From positions 1,215,858 through 1,279,857 of the forward strand of contig NW_003314296.1 of the NCBI RefSeq assembly GCF_000143415.4: a DNA stretch of 64,000 nucleotides, written 5' to 3'. Source of the DNA: Selaginella moellendorffii. Lineage: Eukaryota; Streptophyta; Lycopodiopsida; Selaginellales; Selaginellaceae. Positions 1-8,141 of this stretch are shown piece by piece (position 1 is the stretch's first letter; every line of letters starts with the position of its first letter). Under the pieces are notes generated by a model that saw nothing but the letters and a program-made list of their open reading frames with translations, did no database searches and had not been told where the DNA came from. Both the position numbers and the translations under genes were made by a program.

Positions 1-1141
1 CCGACTGGCGTGGAGTTTGCAGCGGAGTTGTATGACCTTGTGTACGAGGATTTGGTGGACCTTTACCCTGTTACTCGTGATGCAGTCTCTATAACTCTGA
101 TACAGTCGGGAGATCACATACTAAACATGTAAGTTCTTTGCATTCTGTTGATGTTGCATCTTTAACTCCTTTATTGTCTACCTTGCGACAGGTTCGATGA
201 ACGCATTAGTAAATATGCGGAAGACAAGTTTAAACGAGATGGAATAAACGTTCAAACAAACTGCCACGTTAATGCAGTAAAGGAAAATGAAGTAGAGACG
301 ACAGAAAAGAAATCCGGACAAACTGTTATGATTCCTTTCAGCTTGGCTGTTTGGTCGACGGGCATTGGAACACGACCATTGATCAGGAAGTTTATGGAGC
401 AAGTTGGACAGGTATAAGAAGTTTTAATTCTTCGCTGGTTTGATTGTTGTTGCATTTTGATAAATTTACAGAAGAACAGGCGGGTTTTGGCTACCGACGA
501 GTGGCTTAGAGTAAGAGGTTGCGAAGGAGTGTTTGCAGTAGGAGACTGTGCTACCATTGAGCAGCGAAAGATCATGGTTTGATGCTTTAAGTTTTGTTTC
601 TCCGCTAAGGCGTTTGCTGAAACTACCTTGTGGGCTTTGCAGGAAGACATAACGTACATATTTAAACTGGCTGACAAAGATCAAAACGGCATCCTGTCAC
701 TAGAGGAGTTCAAAGAAGCAATGGAAACCATAAGGGGAAGATATCCTCAAATAGATATGTACCTCAAGAGCCACCACCTCGCCAACACTATGAGCCTACT
801 GCACGAGGCAAAGCAGCTCGGTCAGGAATCTGAAGTGGAGCTCGACATTGACAAGTTTAAGCAGGCACTTGCTCAAGTCGATTCCGAGACGAAACTCCTT
901 CCCGCCACTGCTCAGGTACCAATTTGTGTTTTTCTTTCTTTGTGCTTTTTCAAGAGTTGAATCGTGCGTGGTATGCATAGGTTGCAGCACAACAAGGGAC
1001 TTACTTGGCGCGCTGTTTCAACGACATGGATTACTGCGAGGAGCACCCAGAGGGACCAGTTCGCGTCCGAGCGTCTGGGCGTCACAGATTTCAACCATTC
1101 AGGTACCACAGCTCTCGTTGTTTCCTTTTGTTTTAGACTCA

Positions 1142-1174
<33 letters not shown>

Positions 1175-1464
1175 CTTACAACAGATACAAGCATTTCGGG
1201 ATGTTTGCGCCTCTTGGTGGCGAAGAAGCGGCGGCGGAGTTGCCAGGGGATTGGGTTTCAATCGGTCGAAGCAGTATGTGGCTTTGGTACTCGGTGTATC
1301 TCAGGTACTTCGTTTCCTACGCACCCGAAATCTTCTCGTTTCTCATTCTTTCTCGTGTGAAATTTGTGGAAAACAGCAAGCAAGTCAGCTGGAGGACTAG
1401 ATTTGTTGTTCTTTTCGATTGGACAAAGCGGTTTGTTTTTGGAAGAGATTCGACTCGTATTTAA
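1..1464 (+). CDS. NDB: External alternative NAD(P)H-ubiquinone oxidoreductase (NDB type), 3' part
   Basis: The gene is cut by the window start. Exons read as 1-128, 192-411, 472-576, 643-915, 981-1102, 1185-1304 and 1377-1464, with GT-AG introns of 60-80 bp. The product is the C-terminal part of a type II NAD(P)H dehydrogenase, a single-chain flavoprotein that passes electrons from cytosolic NAD(P)H to ubiquinone at the mitochondrial inner membrane without pumping protons. Visible marks are the second dinucleotide-fold region with VWSTGIGTRP, the FAD-binding VFAVGDCA, and an inserted EF-hand (DKDQNGILSLEEF) typical of the calcium-responsive plant NDB branch. It ends with the family's C-terminal signature SWRTRF...DWTKRFVFGRDSTRI. 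The fifth intron carries a CT/GC dinucleotide run. The N-terminal FAD domain lies outside the window. Confidence 0.93.
1141..1174. repeat. Intronic (CT)n(CG)n dinucleotide run
   Basis: Within an intron of the NAD(P)H dehydrogenase gene, about ten CT units run straight into about seven GC units. The polypyrimidine half lies upstream of the 3' splice site. Confidence 0.9.
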
Positions 1465-1578
1465 GCCGTCAAGCTTCACTTGTTTATAAACATTCTAATT
1501 TGTACCGTGAATATAGCCATTCGTTATTGTTATAGATGTTTGAAATCCGTTCCTTCTTCTTACGTTCCATTTGCTTAC

Positions 1579-1734
1579 AAGCTCTTCGTGGATCTTGGTC
1601 ACCGACTCCAAGCAGTCCTGGTTGATGAGGAGCGTGATGTGGGTGATGCCTCTGGAGGTGAGCTTGGAGCAGAGGTTGAGCATGGGAATTACGTGGCCAA
1701 GCAGTGGATGTGAAAATACAAGGATGTGCTTGTA
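1579..1734 (-). pseudogene. UDP-glycosyltransferase N-terminal fragment
   Basis: Read on the minus strand, about 50 codons match the N-terminus of plant family 1 UDP-glycosyltransferases. They show HILVFSHPLLGHVIPMLNLC, where the loop histidine after the first strand is the usual catalytic-base region, followed by a stretch in the position of the second beta strand (ITLLINQD). No in-frame ATG precedes it: a TGA lies just upstream. The frame ends at a possible 5' splice site (GTAAGC at 1578) with no matching exon nearby. No PSPG sugar-donor box is present. It is best read as a decayed or displaced gene piece. A weak alternative is an unusual first exon whose start lies elsewhere. Confidence 0.7.
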
Positions 1735-1741
1735 TTGAGAA

Positions 1742-2202
1742 GGTCAAGATTTTGAAATTTCTATAATTCTTGTTTCTTTCATTTCATCAGATCATCAAAT
1801 GTTTTCGTGCCAAAGCAGGAAAAAAAAGCATGAATGAAAGCTTTTTCTGCCAAACCGTTTGTTTCATGGAGAAAATCATTTTAATAATCAAGCAAAAGAT
1901 TAATTATATAATTGTGCATTCCCCTCATTCAAGGTAAAATGTCCATTATGGTTGGGACGTTTGATTAGTTAGCATTGTTCTTTTCGTGTTTGTGCCCTCC
2001 TGTCAATCGCTCAATCCTGAAACTCTGGCTGATTAGCTGTGCAAACAAAAACGAATATTGAAAGAATATTTCCTTCCAGGAGTCAATGCATTTTGACCCA
2101 GCCTCGTTCACGATCGGTAATAATCTGCAATGGAGCTAGCGTTCATTTTCTTACTCTAGAAAAAATTAGATGCCACATTACAGGAGTTTAATCAATACCT
2201 AA
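1742..2202. other. Intergenic, no gene seen
   Basis: AT-rich spacer between the glycosyltransferase fragment and the tRNA gene. No open frame of note, repeat or RNA fold was recognised. Confidence 0.6.
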
Positions 2203-2276
2203 GGCCTATTAGCTCAGTTGGTCAGAGCGTGGTGCTAATAACGCCAAGGTCGCAGGTTCGAAACCTGCATAGGCCA
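2203..2276 (+). tRNA. tRNA-Ile (anticodon AAU)
   Basis: A full cloverleaf can be drawn. The 7-bp acceptor stem is GGCCTAT with ATAGGCC, the D-arm GCTC/GAGC, the anticodon stem TGGTG/CGCCA with loop CTAATAA (anticodon AAT), and the T-arm GCAGG-TTCGAAA-CCTGC, with discriminator A at 2276. No intron is present and CCA is not encoded, as expected for a nuclear tRNA. The AAU anticodon (A34 normally becomes inosine) is the standard eukaryotic isoleucine decoder. Confidence 0.96.
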
Positions 2277-2330
2277 GTTATTCTATTCTTATATAATTTT
2301 GTTTAACAATCAATATGAATATGCTAGAGT

Positions 2331-2380
2331 CCTCTAGAATATATGGGAACACTCTAGAGGTGTCATCCCAGTGTATAAAA
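2331..2380 (+). promoter_or_regulatory. Heat-shock elements and TATA box of the HSP20 gene
   Basis: Two CTCTAGA-type stretches with GAA/TTC spacing (TCTAGAATATATGGGAAC and ACTCTAGAGG) fit alternating nGAAn modules of heat-shock elements. They lie just upstream of TATAAAA at 2374-2380, about 80 bp before the HSP20 ATG. This layout is typical of strongly heat-inducible small HSP genes; heat induction is inferred. Confidence 0.75.
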
Positions 2381-2458
2381 GAGGAGAGCAATCGCTCACA
2401 TCCAGCATTGATCAAGTCTATTTGTTTCTAGCATTCACCTGGCAAATCTCTTGCCCAC

Positions 2459-2878
2459 ATGGCTTTGTATTTCTACAGCAATGGCGGTTCAAACATCTTG
2501 GATCCCTTTGAGGAGATCTCGTCCATCTTTTCTTGTGGCAACAGCAGCGCCGCCGCCAACACTCGCGTGGATTGGGTCGAGACACCCGAGGCACACATCT
2601 TCAAGGCCGATCTCCCGGGTGTGAGTAGAGAGCAAGTGAAGATCAGCGTGGAGGACGGCCGCACTCTCCAGATCAGTGGCGAGAGGAAGAAGCACGAGTC
2701 TGACAAGAGCGATAAGTGGCACCGCGTGGAGCGCAGCCACGGCAGCTTCTTGCGGAAATTCCGGCTGCCCGACAGTGCGAATGTGGAGGCGATCAAAGCG
2801 ACAGTAGAACACGGTGTCCTCACTGTCACAATTCCAAAGATCCCCAAGCCACAGCCACGAACAATCCAAATAGAATAG
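2459..2878 (+). CDS. Class I-like cytosolic small heat-shock protein (HSP20)
   Basis: A single-exon gene of 139 residues. The alpha-crystallin domain covers about residues 35-130. It shows [20 protein letters not shown] near the start, then [14 protein letters not shown] and [19 protein letters not shown], and ends with [12 protein letters not shown], the conserved A-x-x-x-G-V-L pattern with A replaced by V. It is an ATP-independent holdase chaperone that forms oligomers and binds unfolding proteins. There is no transit or signal peptide, and the N-terminal arm is short (about 30 residues), so it is probably cytosolic. An IPK/IQI-like tail (PRTIQIE) is present. The promoter carries heat-shock elements and a TATA box. 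The 3' flanking DNA has a second copy near 3890-4060. Confidence 0.95.
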   Translation: MALYFYSNGGSNILDPFEEISSIFSCGNSSAAANTRVDWVETPEAHIFKADLPGVSREQVKISVEDGRTLQISGERKKHESDKSDKWHRVERSHGSFLRKFRLPDSANVEAIKATVEHGVLTVTIPKIPKPQPRTIQIE

Positions 2879-2898
2879 AGAGCGGTGAAATGGATGGG

Positions 2899-3016
2899 AA
2901 TAAAGTGAAAGCTCTCTTTTAACTTTTATTTATAGTTTTTTTAATTATTGTACGTTTAAGAATTATAAACAAGGTGGGCTTTGAGAATATTCTTTATTTT
3001 GTGCTGTTTTAATGGT
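2899..3016. repeat. HSP20 3'-flank segment, duplicated at 3891-4060
   Basis: The segment starting AAAGTGAAAGCTCTCT just after the HSP20 stop, and the later piece GTGGGCTTTGAGAAT, recur in the same order and orientation at about 3893 and 4017. This is a diverged direct duplication of the gene's 3' flank without its coding part. Confidence 0.7.
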
Positions 3017-3090
3017 GAGGTGAAAATTTGGTCGTAAGCAACAGCTTCTTTATTGACGACCTCTTACTGTGATTATCTCCTAGAAACTAG

Positions 3091-3765
3091 GCAGGTAAAA
3101 CTATAGAATATGTTTTTTTTCGGCAGCTCCTCTGCTAGCCGCGAAACAATAGTTCCACGCCCAAAACATTTGTACTCTGGTTTTCTTCTCGCTCTTGCTC
3201 AATGGATAGTGTAGATCATTCTAATTTTCACAGAAACTCCTTCCCTACTCTTCTCCATGGGTTCGGAAAGCAAATACATCCCACAAAAGGCCCATTCCTG
3301 ACGAGCGAGATCTTGAGATACAGGGAAAGAAATTTACTGGGTTAATGCTAGAATCATGTGAGAAACTGCTCCTCTTTTATTATGTTTATGATCAACTGAG
3401 GTAAAATTAAATAGGCTGACAGGTGCCACAGAGCCTGCGAAGATGCAGTGGCCTTGGCAACAATCACGGTCTTTGGAGCACCGTGCCAAGGTACCCCCGC
3501 ATCCTTCGAGGAGTTTCCTAGTGACAATCCCGTTCTCCCCTGGATATTTTATTAGCAAAACTTATGGTTAGAGATCTGAATTTTAACTTACCTGTTGCAA
3601 GTGTCATCGAAACCACAAAAGAGAAGAACAAAAGCTGGTTGAGAGCTGACTCTTTGCCATTGTGTTGTGTGAATTGTTGCCTCGAATAGGCTAGCTTTTA
3701 TACTCTGGGAGTGTGGTCTGATGTGAATATTCTAAACGTCAATCCTTGTACCAGCCACAGTTTTC
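3091..3765. repeat. Left arm of an inverted duplication (Cys-rich peptide locus)
   Basis: This segment matches the reverse complement of about 4580-5250. Shared landmarks are CGGCAGCTCCTCTGCTAGCC at 3122 (inverted near 5199-5220), the peptide gene exons, and the TATA-bearing promoter. The arms are about 670 bp around a spacer of about 800 bp that holds the second copy of the HSP20 3' flank. Confidence 0.85.
3334..3660 (-). pseudogene. Cys-rich small secreted peptide gene, copy 1 (broken in the signal-peptide exon)
   Basis: The start codon is at 3660, followed by a signal-peptide exon (3592-3660), a short GT-AG intron, and an exon from 3539 that carries a cysteine pattern C-x6-C-x5-CC-x3-C (GCGGTLARC, DRDCCQGHC). 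The pattern resembles knottin or cystine-knot type plant peptides, though a sixth cysteine is not obvious. Compared with the inverted copy at 4675, exon 1 lacks 10 bp, which shifts the frame and puts a TGA inside the signal peptide. The cysteine exon itself is intact. The promoter has a TATA-like box near 3690-3700 (minus strand). The function is unknown; apoplastic defence or signalling is only a guess from the layout. Confidence 0.65.
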
Positions 3766-3892
3766 CTATTGATCCAAGAAAAATGAAGCAAAATCTAACC
3801 TAACTAACATATGGCAGATCAGATCAAATCATAATCAACTTTTCCCTGGTTCTGTTTATGTAATATTTATTAACTTTTGATCATCTCGACTA

Positions 3893-4580
3893 AAGTGAAA
3901 GCTCTCTCTAACTATCATTTATCCTAATTTAATAATGATGTTTTACTTCAGTTCAGAACTTTTTAATTTGAATTAAACATTTTTTTATTTGTATTTAAGC
4001 AAAGTAGTATATCTAAGTGGGCTTTGAGAATTATTTTTGTTTTGCACTTTTCTAATGGTCCAAATTGTATTATATCTCATTTTAATGGATAAGATTAGGT
4101 GTGTGTCTAGAAAATCTTAATTACCATACACAATCAATTTTCTTAATCTAATGGTTCTAAATTATTAACTACTATTAACTTTTTTAATGCTAGTTCTCAA
4201 CTTTTCTAGTAACACCTATGGGAGGCTACTCCACTTTATCTTATAAATATAGCAACAATCTTCGGGAAAGAATTTTTTTATATGTTGTCATGGTAATGAT
4301 ACATGTTTTTAAGTGCCCAGATGGAGACATAAGACCATAATATAATAAATGCCAATAAAAATCTTTTATACTCTTTTGTTTTTCTAGTTTTCAATTTTGG
4401 TGATGTGGGTAGAAATTAAAGGGTGAAACTACTGGTTAATATTCTTAATTAAAATGTTTAATTTTAAGATCATTGGGTTATATTTTGCTTCATTTTTTCT
4501 TATCAATATACATTGAGGAACTTTAATTATGATTGGCAAAATTGTGGTTGGTAGCAAGGATGAGGTTTAGAGTATTCACA
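3893..4580. other. AT-rich spacer of the inverted duplication
   Basis: The first about 170 bp repeat the HSP20 3' flank. The remainder is AT-rich, without a recognisable gene. Confidence 0.6.
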
Positions 4581-4674
4581 AAAGTTAGACCACACCGTTG
4601 TTAATTTTGTTATATGATATTCACTCCCAGAGCATAAAAGCTAGTCTATTCGAGGCAACAATTCACACAACACA

Positions 4675-5023
4675 ATGGCAAAGAGTCAGCTCTCAACCAT
4701 GGTTTTGCAGCTTTTGTTCATCTCCTTTGTGGTTTCGACGGCACTTGCAATAGGTAAGTCAAAATTCAGATCTCTAACCATAACTTTTGCTAGCAGGGGA
4801 GAACGGGATTGTCACCAGGAAACTCCTCGAAGGATGCGGGGATACGTTGGCACAATGCTCCAAAGACCGTGATTGTTGCCAAGGCTCGCAGGCTCTACGC
4901 TTGGAACGTGTCAAACTTTCTAGTTTTACCTCAGTTGATCATAAACATAATAAAAGAGGAGCAATTTCTCTGCATTCCTGCATTACGATGCAAATGCAAG
5001 GCCATCAATGGGGAAAGTGGTGA
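4675..5023 (+). pseudogene. Cys-rich small secreted peptide gene, copy 2 (broken in the cysteine exon)
   Basis: Exon 1 (4675-4753) encodes an intact signal peptide (MAKSQLSTMVLQLLFISF then VVSTALA). It splices (GTAAGT ... CTAGCAG) to an exon from 4797 that keeps the frame and starts the cysteine pattern C-x6-C-x5-CC. A 10-bp deletion after the CC pair, relative to the copy at 3334-3660, removes the next cysteine and shifts the frame, so the rest of the peptide is unlike its twin. A short product could still be made and secreted. An upstream CATAAAAG box near 4634 is shared with copy 1. Each twin is intact exactly where the other is broken. Confidence 0.65.
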
Positions 5024-5067
5024 CATGATTCTAGCATTCACCCGAGATCTCGCTCGCCTCAAAGGAT

Positions 5068-5070
<3 letters not shown>

Positions 5071-5102
<32 letters not shown>
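5071..5102. repeat. (GA)n microsatellite
   Basis: About sixteen uninterrupted GA units. Confidence 0.95.
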
Positions 5103-5106
<4 letters not shown>

Positions 5107-5250
5107 GCATGGCGAGAGAAAATCTGGAATGATCCATGCTATCCAAAGAGCAACAAGAACATCAGAGTACAAATGTTTTGGGCGTGGAGCTATTTTTTCG
5201 CGGCTAGCAGAGGAGCTGCCGAAAAAGAACATATTCTATAGTTTTACCGT

Positions 5251-5562
5251 GCTTTCCGCATTGAGAGAGTTTCCAGGAGATCATAAACTTCATCACAGTG
5301 CGCTTAGTTTAGTGGCTTCTCCAATCAAAAACTCAAAGCTCAAGAAACCGTAATTCCCCTTGGAACGAAAGAGTGCTGGTCTACTTGCGCCATATTGTGT
5401 TATTCAAAATTTTAGACACCCACGAATCCATACGCTCTATCTGCGCTCTCCCAGACAGATAGAGAAGAAAGAACCCCACCAACTTTTCACCAGACCACAA
5501 AGTCTGGTGTACGCAAAGATTACAAACAGAAATTAGAAAAACAAGAACACACACTCTCTCTC
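5251..5562. other. Intergenic / eIF3d 3' flank, no gene seen
   Basis: Short spacer that likely includes the 3' UTR of the eIF3d gene. No other signal was recognised. Confidence 0.6.
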
Positions 5563-7206
5563 TTAAACATCGGCGTCCACATCCTTCTCTTCGTTTGGCT
5601 TGGCGTCGCCGCTCTCTTCCTCCGCCGGCGGCGGTGGAACCTGTTCTTCCTCGGGCAGCGGCTCCTCCACATAGTCATTCTCAAACGCGTCCGATGGAAC
5701 CAGGTACAATCTCACCTGTGGCTTCTGCGGGTCCTTGACAAGAACATACTTACCTTCGGCCAGCTTCAAGCAAACATCCACGATCGACTTGACAATCCCC
5801 CACATGTTGTTGGTGCTGAGATTGATCTGCGCTGCGAAATCCTTGGGCTTGTGCCCCTGGACGCTCAGCACCGTGTGGTTGTAGTGATCGCGGGGATGGA
5901 TCCTCGACACGTACCCCAGCTTCATCACGTCCGCGCTCGCCAGCAGCGCCTGCGCGGTCCACTTGGCGAGCTTGTTCGCGTTGTTCTTGAGCTCGGTCGC
6001 CAGCACCGCGCCGCGCTGCGTCTCCAGCTTCTGCCTCCAGTCCACCCCCGAGAGCTTGGGATCGAACTCGTTGAGCGCGTTGAGCGTGAGGAAGACGCTG
6101 CCGTTCTTCGACTCCATGACGCTGTGGAGCTCGCAGCGCGCCACCAGGAACGTCTCGTCGTCGAGCTTCCAGCGGCGGTACCTGTACGCCACGCTCGCCG
6201 CCACCTCGCTGTCCCCGGCGAACGGGTTCTGCTCCTGGAACTGGACCTTGCCGCCGTCTCGGACGAGCACTTGCTGCGAGAAGTTCTGGTTGATGTACGC
6301 CGCCTCCACGCTGAGCGAGTGCGCCGAGTTGATGTCCTCCTTGGCCTCGGGCAGTGGCTCCTGGCAAGTCTCGTTCACGGACAGGAGATCCAGCTGCGAG
6401 TTGTCCCGCTTGTCGAAGAAGAGCTTGTTTCCAACGCGCTGGACGACGATGTCCCACGAGTAGACCGAGCGCGGAGCACACATGAGCGTGGAGAGGATGT
6501 TGTCCGTCGCGAACACCGTCGCCTTGTCCTCGCTGGCCAGGCGGCGGATCACCGGATCATCGCTCGTTGTCACCTTGAAGAAGTTCATGTTCTTGAAGCG
6601 CTCCAGGCGGCGGTCGGTCTTGGGCGTGACGCGATCGTAGGCCTTGTCGTAGTACTCGAGCGCGCCACACATCGCCAGGTCCTCGGGCTCGCCAACGTTG
6701 AAGTTGAGCTTGGAGAAAGTCGTGAAGGGGATCTGATCCAGCATCGTCCACTCGGGCTGGATGTCCACCGAGCTCCGGAACGCCGCCGCCTCGCGCCGCT
6801 GGGACGTCCGGTTCTGGTTGTACTGCTTGTCACGCCGCTGCTTCTCCTTCTCGGCCTCGCGCTTCTTGGCCTCGAGCTCCTCGTCCTTGCGCTGAGGGAG
6901 GAGGCGCTGGTTGGGCCGCCACTTGTTGTAGTTCCGCCGCGGCGGCGGCTTCCCATCCACGGGCTTGAATGTGTCCTCGTCGGCTTCATCGTAGACGAAA
7001 TCAAAGACGCTCTCGCCCGCGCGCATACCTCGAGAGGGATAGGATCGGCTCCAATCGGCGGCGCGCCCCAGCTTCTCGTTCTTGGCGAAGGGCGCCAGGA
7101 GGAGCGGGCTTTGCGCCGCCGCCGCTGGCAGTGTCGATGACTCCGGCGGCCCCCATCCCTCGGGATTCTCCACCACGTCCGGGACCTTGAACCCCGCCCT
7201 CACCAT
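5563..7206 (-). CDS. TIF3D1: Translation initiation factor eIF3 subunit D
   Basis: An intronless 547-residue frame that matches eukaryotic eIF3d over its whole length (family about 530-590 residues). Features are the N-terminal FKVPDVVENPEGWGPPE, a basic segment (about residues 75-145) with NYNKWRPNQR and a charged EAKKREAEKEKQRRDKQ run, the central TMLDQIPFTTFSKLNFNV, and the cap-binding-like core with YSWDIVVQRVGNKLFFDKR and SVEAAYINQNFSQQ. It ends in an acidic tail (EEEESGDAK-type). The subunit sits at the mRNA exit side of eIF3 and, in animals, can bind the cap directly. Teloboxes lie just upstream of the ATG, as in many plant translation genes. Long antisense frames across it reflect its high third-position GC. 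Confidence 0.97.
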   Translation of the reverse strand: MVRAGFKVPDVVENPEGWGPPESSTLPAAAAQSPLLLAPFAKNEKLGRAADWSRSYPSRGMRAGESVFDFVYDEADEDTFKPVDGKPPPRRNYNKWRPNQRLLPQRKDEELEAKKREAEKEKQRRDKQYNQNRTSQRREAAAFRSSVDIQPEWTMLDQIPFTTFSKLNFNVGEPEDLAMCGALEYYDKAYDRVTPKTDRRLERFKNMNFFKVTTSDDPVIRRLASEDKATVFATDNILSTLMCAPRSVYSWDIVVQRVGNKLFFDKRDNSQLDLLSVNETCQEPLPEAKEDINSAHSLSVEAAYINQNFSQQVLVRDGGKVQFQEQNPFAGDSEVAASVAYRYRRWKLDDETFLVARCELHSVMESKNGSVFLTLNALNEFDPKLSGVDWRQKLETQRGAVLATELKNNANKLAKWTAQALLASADVMKLGYVSRIHPRDHYNHTVLSVQGHKPKDFAAQINLSTNNMWGIVKSIVDVCLKLAEGKYVLVKDPQKPQVRLYLVPSDAFENDYVEEPLPEEEQVPPPPAEEESGDAKPNEEKDVDADV

Positions 7207-7258
7207 CGCTCGCGCCGCCCTAATCCAAGAACCCTAAAATGCTGCTAGAACCCTAAAA
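7207..7258 (-). promoter_or_regulatory. Telobox-like motifs upstream of eIF3d
   Basis: On the minus strand two TTTTAGGGTT motifs and one TTAGGG lie within 45 bp of the eIF3d ATG. Such motifs are common near starts of plant ribosomal and translation genes. Confidence 0.6.
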
Positions 7259-7314
7259 CGATGAGCCTGAATATACTGAGAACATTCGTTTCGGGAATAT
7301 GCTTGATTATGCTT

Positions 7315-7886
7315 TTAGGGCACGAAGAGCACGAGGAGGAGGGCGACAAGTGGAAGGAGTGGTGGAGACGGAGGCGGCGGCGAGGAGGAGAATTCCGGGG
7401 CGGTGGCGGTGATGTTCCGCGAGGGGGCGGTGGTGGTGGCGGTGATCGCGAGCTTGAGATTGGAGACGCAGTGGCCGGGGACGCCGCAGATGAAGTAGGC
7501 CTTTGGGGAGGCGATGGCGAAGGAGGAATTGGGCGGGATGGTGGCGATGGGATTGTTGATGTTGCAGCCATCGAAATCGCCCTGCGTGACCTGGAGGACC
7601 GAGTGGCGGGGCGGAGTGTAGATGAAAACTGGGCAAGAGGAAAAGATCACTCGAATTGGATCCAAGATTGCAGCAAATTCACGATGAATTTCCACTTACC
7701 CAGCGAGTCTTGCCCCATCACGAAGCTGTACTTGCTCGCCCACTGCGCGTAGTCGACGCCCAGATCCCAGTGACGATCATCGCCCACCAGGTACGCTCTC
7801 GCATTCGCGCGATCGCTGAGAAGCAGGGACGATGCGATCGCCAGCAGCCAGCGGCCCATGAATGATCGATCGATCGAAGAAAGCAT
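7315..7886 (-). CDS. Phytocyanin (plastocyanin-like, GPI-anchor type)
   Basis: Two exons, 7700-7886 and 7315-7628, with a 71-bp intron (GTAAGT ... CCCAG). After a signal peptide comes the phytocyanin fold: LVGDDRHWDLGVDYAQWA, then DFDGCN and FICGVPGHC. The copper-site pattern is partly altered, because the first His ligand is not clear in the middle segment, while the C-x-x-x-x-H and downstream Gly-Val are present. A Pro/Ser-rich linker (about 25 residues) and a hydrophobic C-terminus (PLVALLLVLFVP) suggest a GPI anchor. This fits uclacyanin or early-nodulin-like proteins of the plasma membrane/apoplast. The start may be M at 7886 or, giving a cleaner signal peptide, M at 7859. The stop is about 108 bp upstream of the eIF3d ATG on the same strand. 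Confidence 0.88.
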
Positions 7887-8141
7887 TTTCCTTGGAGAAG
7901 CAAAGAGAGGCGAATTGATTCGTTGGCGTGCCTTTGAATGAATGGAATCAACTCTTTCATAATTAATGAGAACTCTCTTGCGCCAAAAACATTGAGGAAC
8001 TTTCCCTTTTTCTTTACGATTTGATCGATCCGTGGATCTGTGCTACTACTCCTACTACTAGCTAGCTAGAGCTTTTGTACACGCCAGGGAAGCTAGCATA
8101 GCCATATAAACAGTAAGTGTTTATACACATACCTCTCTCCT

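Larger units (their letters stand above)
4580..5250. repeat. Right arm of the inverted duplication
   Basis: Reverse-complement match to about 3091-3765, covering promoter, both exons and the 3' flank of the peptide gene. A GA dinucleotide run at 5071-5102 occurs only in this arm. Confidence 0.85.

Noticed and set aside
848-1360. 170-codon plus-strand frame
   Set aside because: Crosses exons and introns of the NAD(P)H dehydrogenase gene in the wrong frame, including the CT/GC run.
5750-6481. Second-frame 243-codon frame on the eIF3d strand
   Set aside because: A low-complexity Arg/Ala/Gly shadow of the real frame.
5851-7140. Long antisense frame (429 codons) over eIF3d
   Set aside because: Arises from the GC-rich third positions of the eIF3d gene; no domain and no independent signals.
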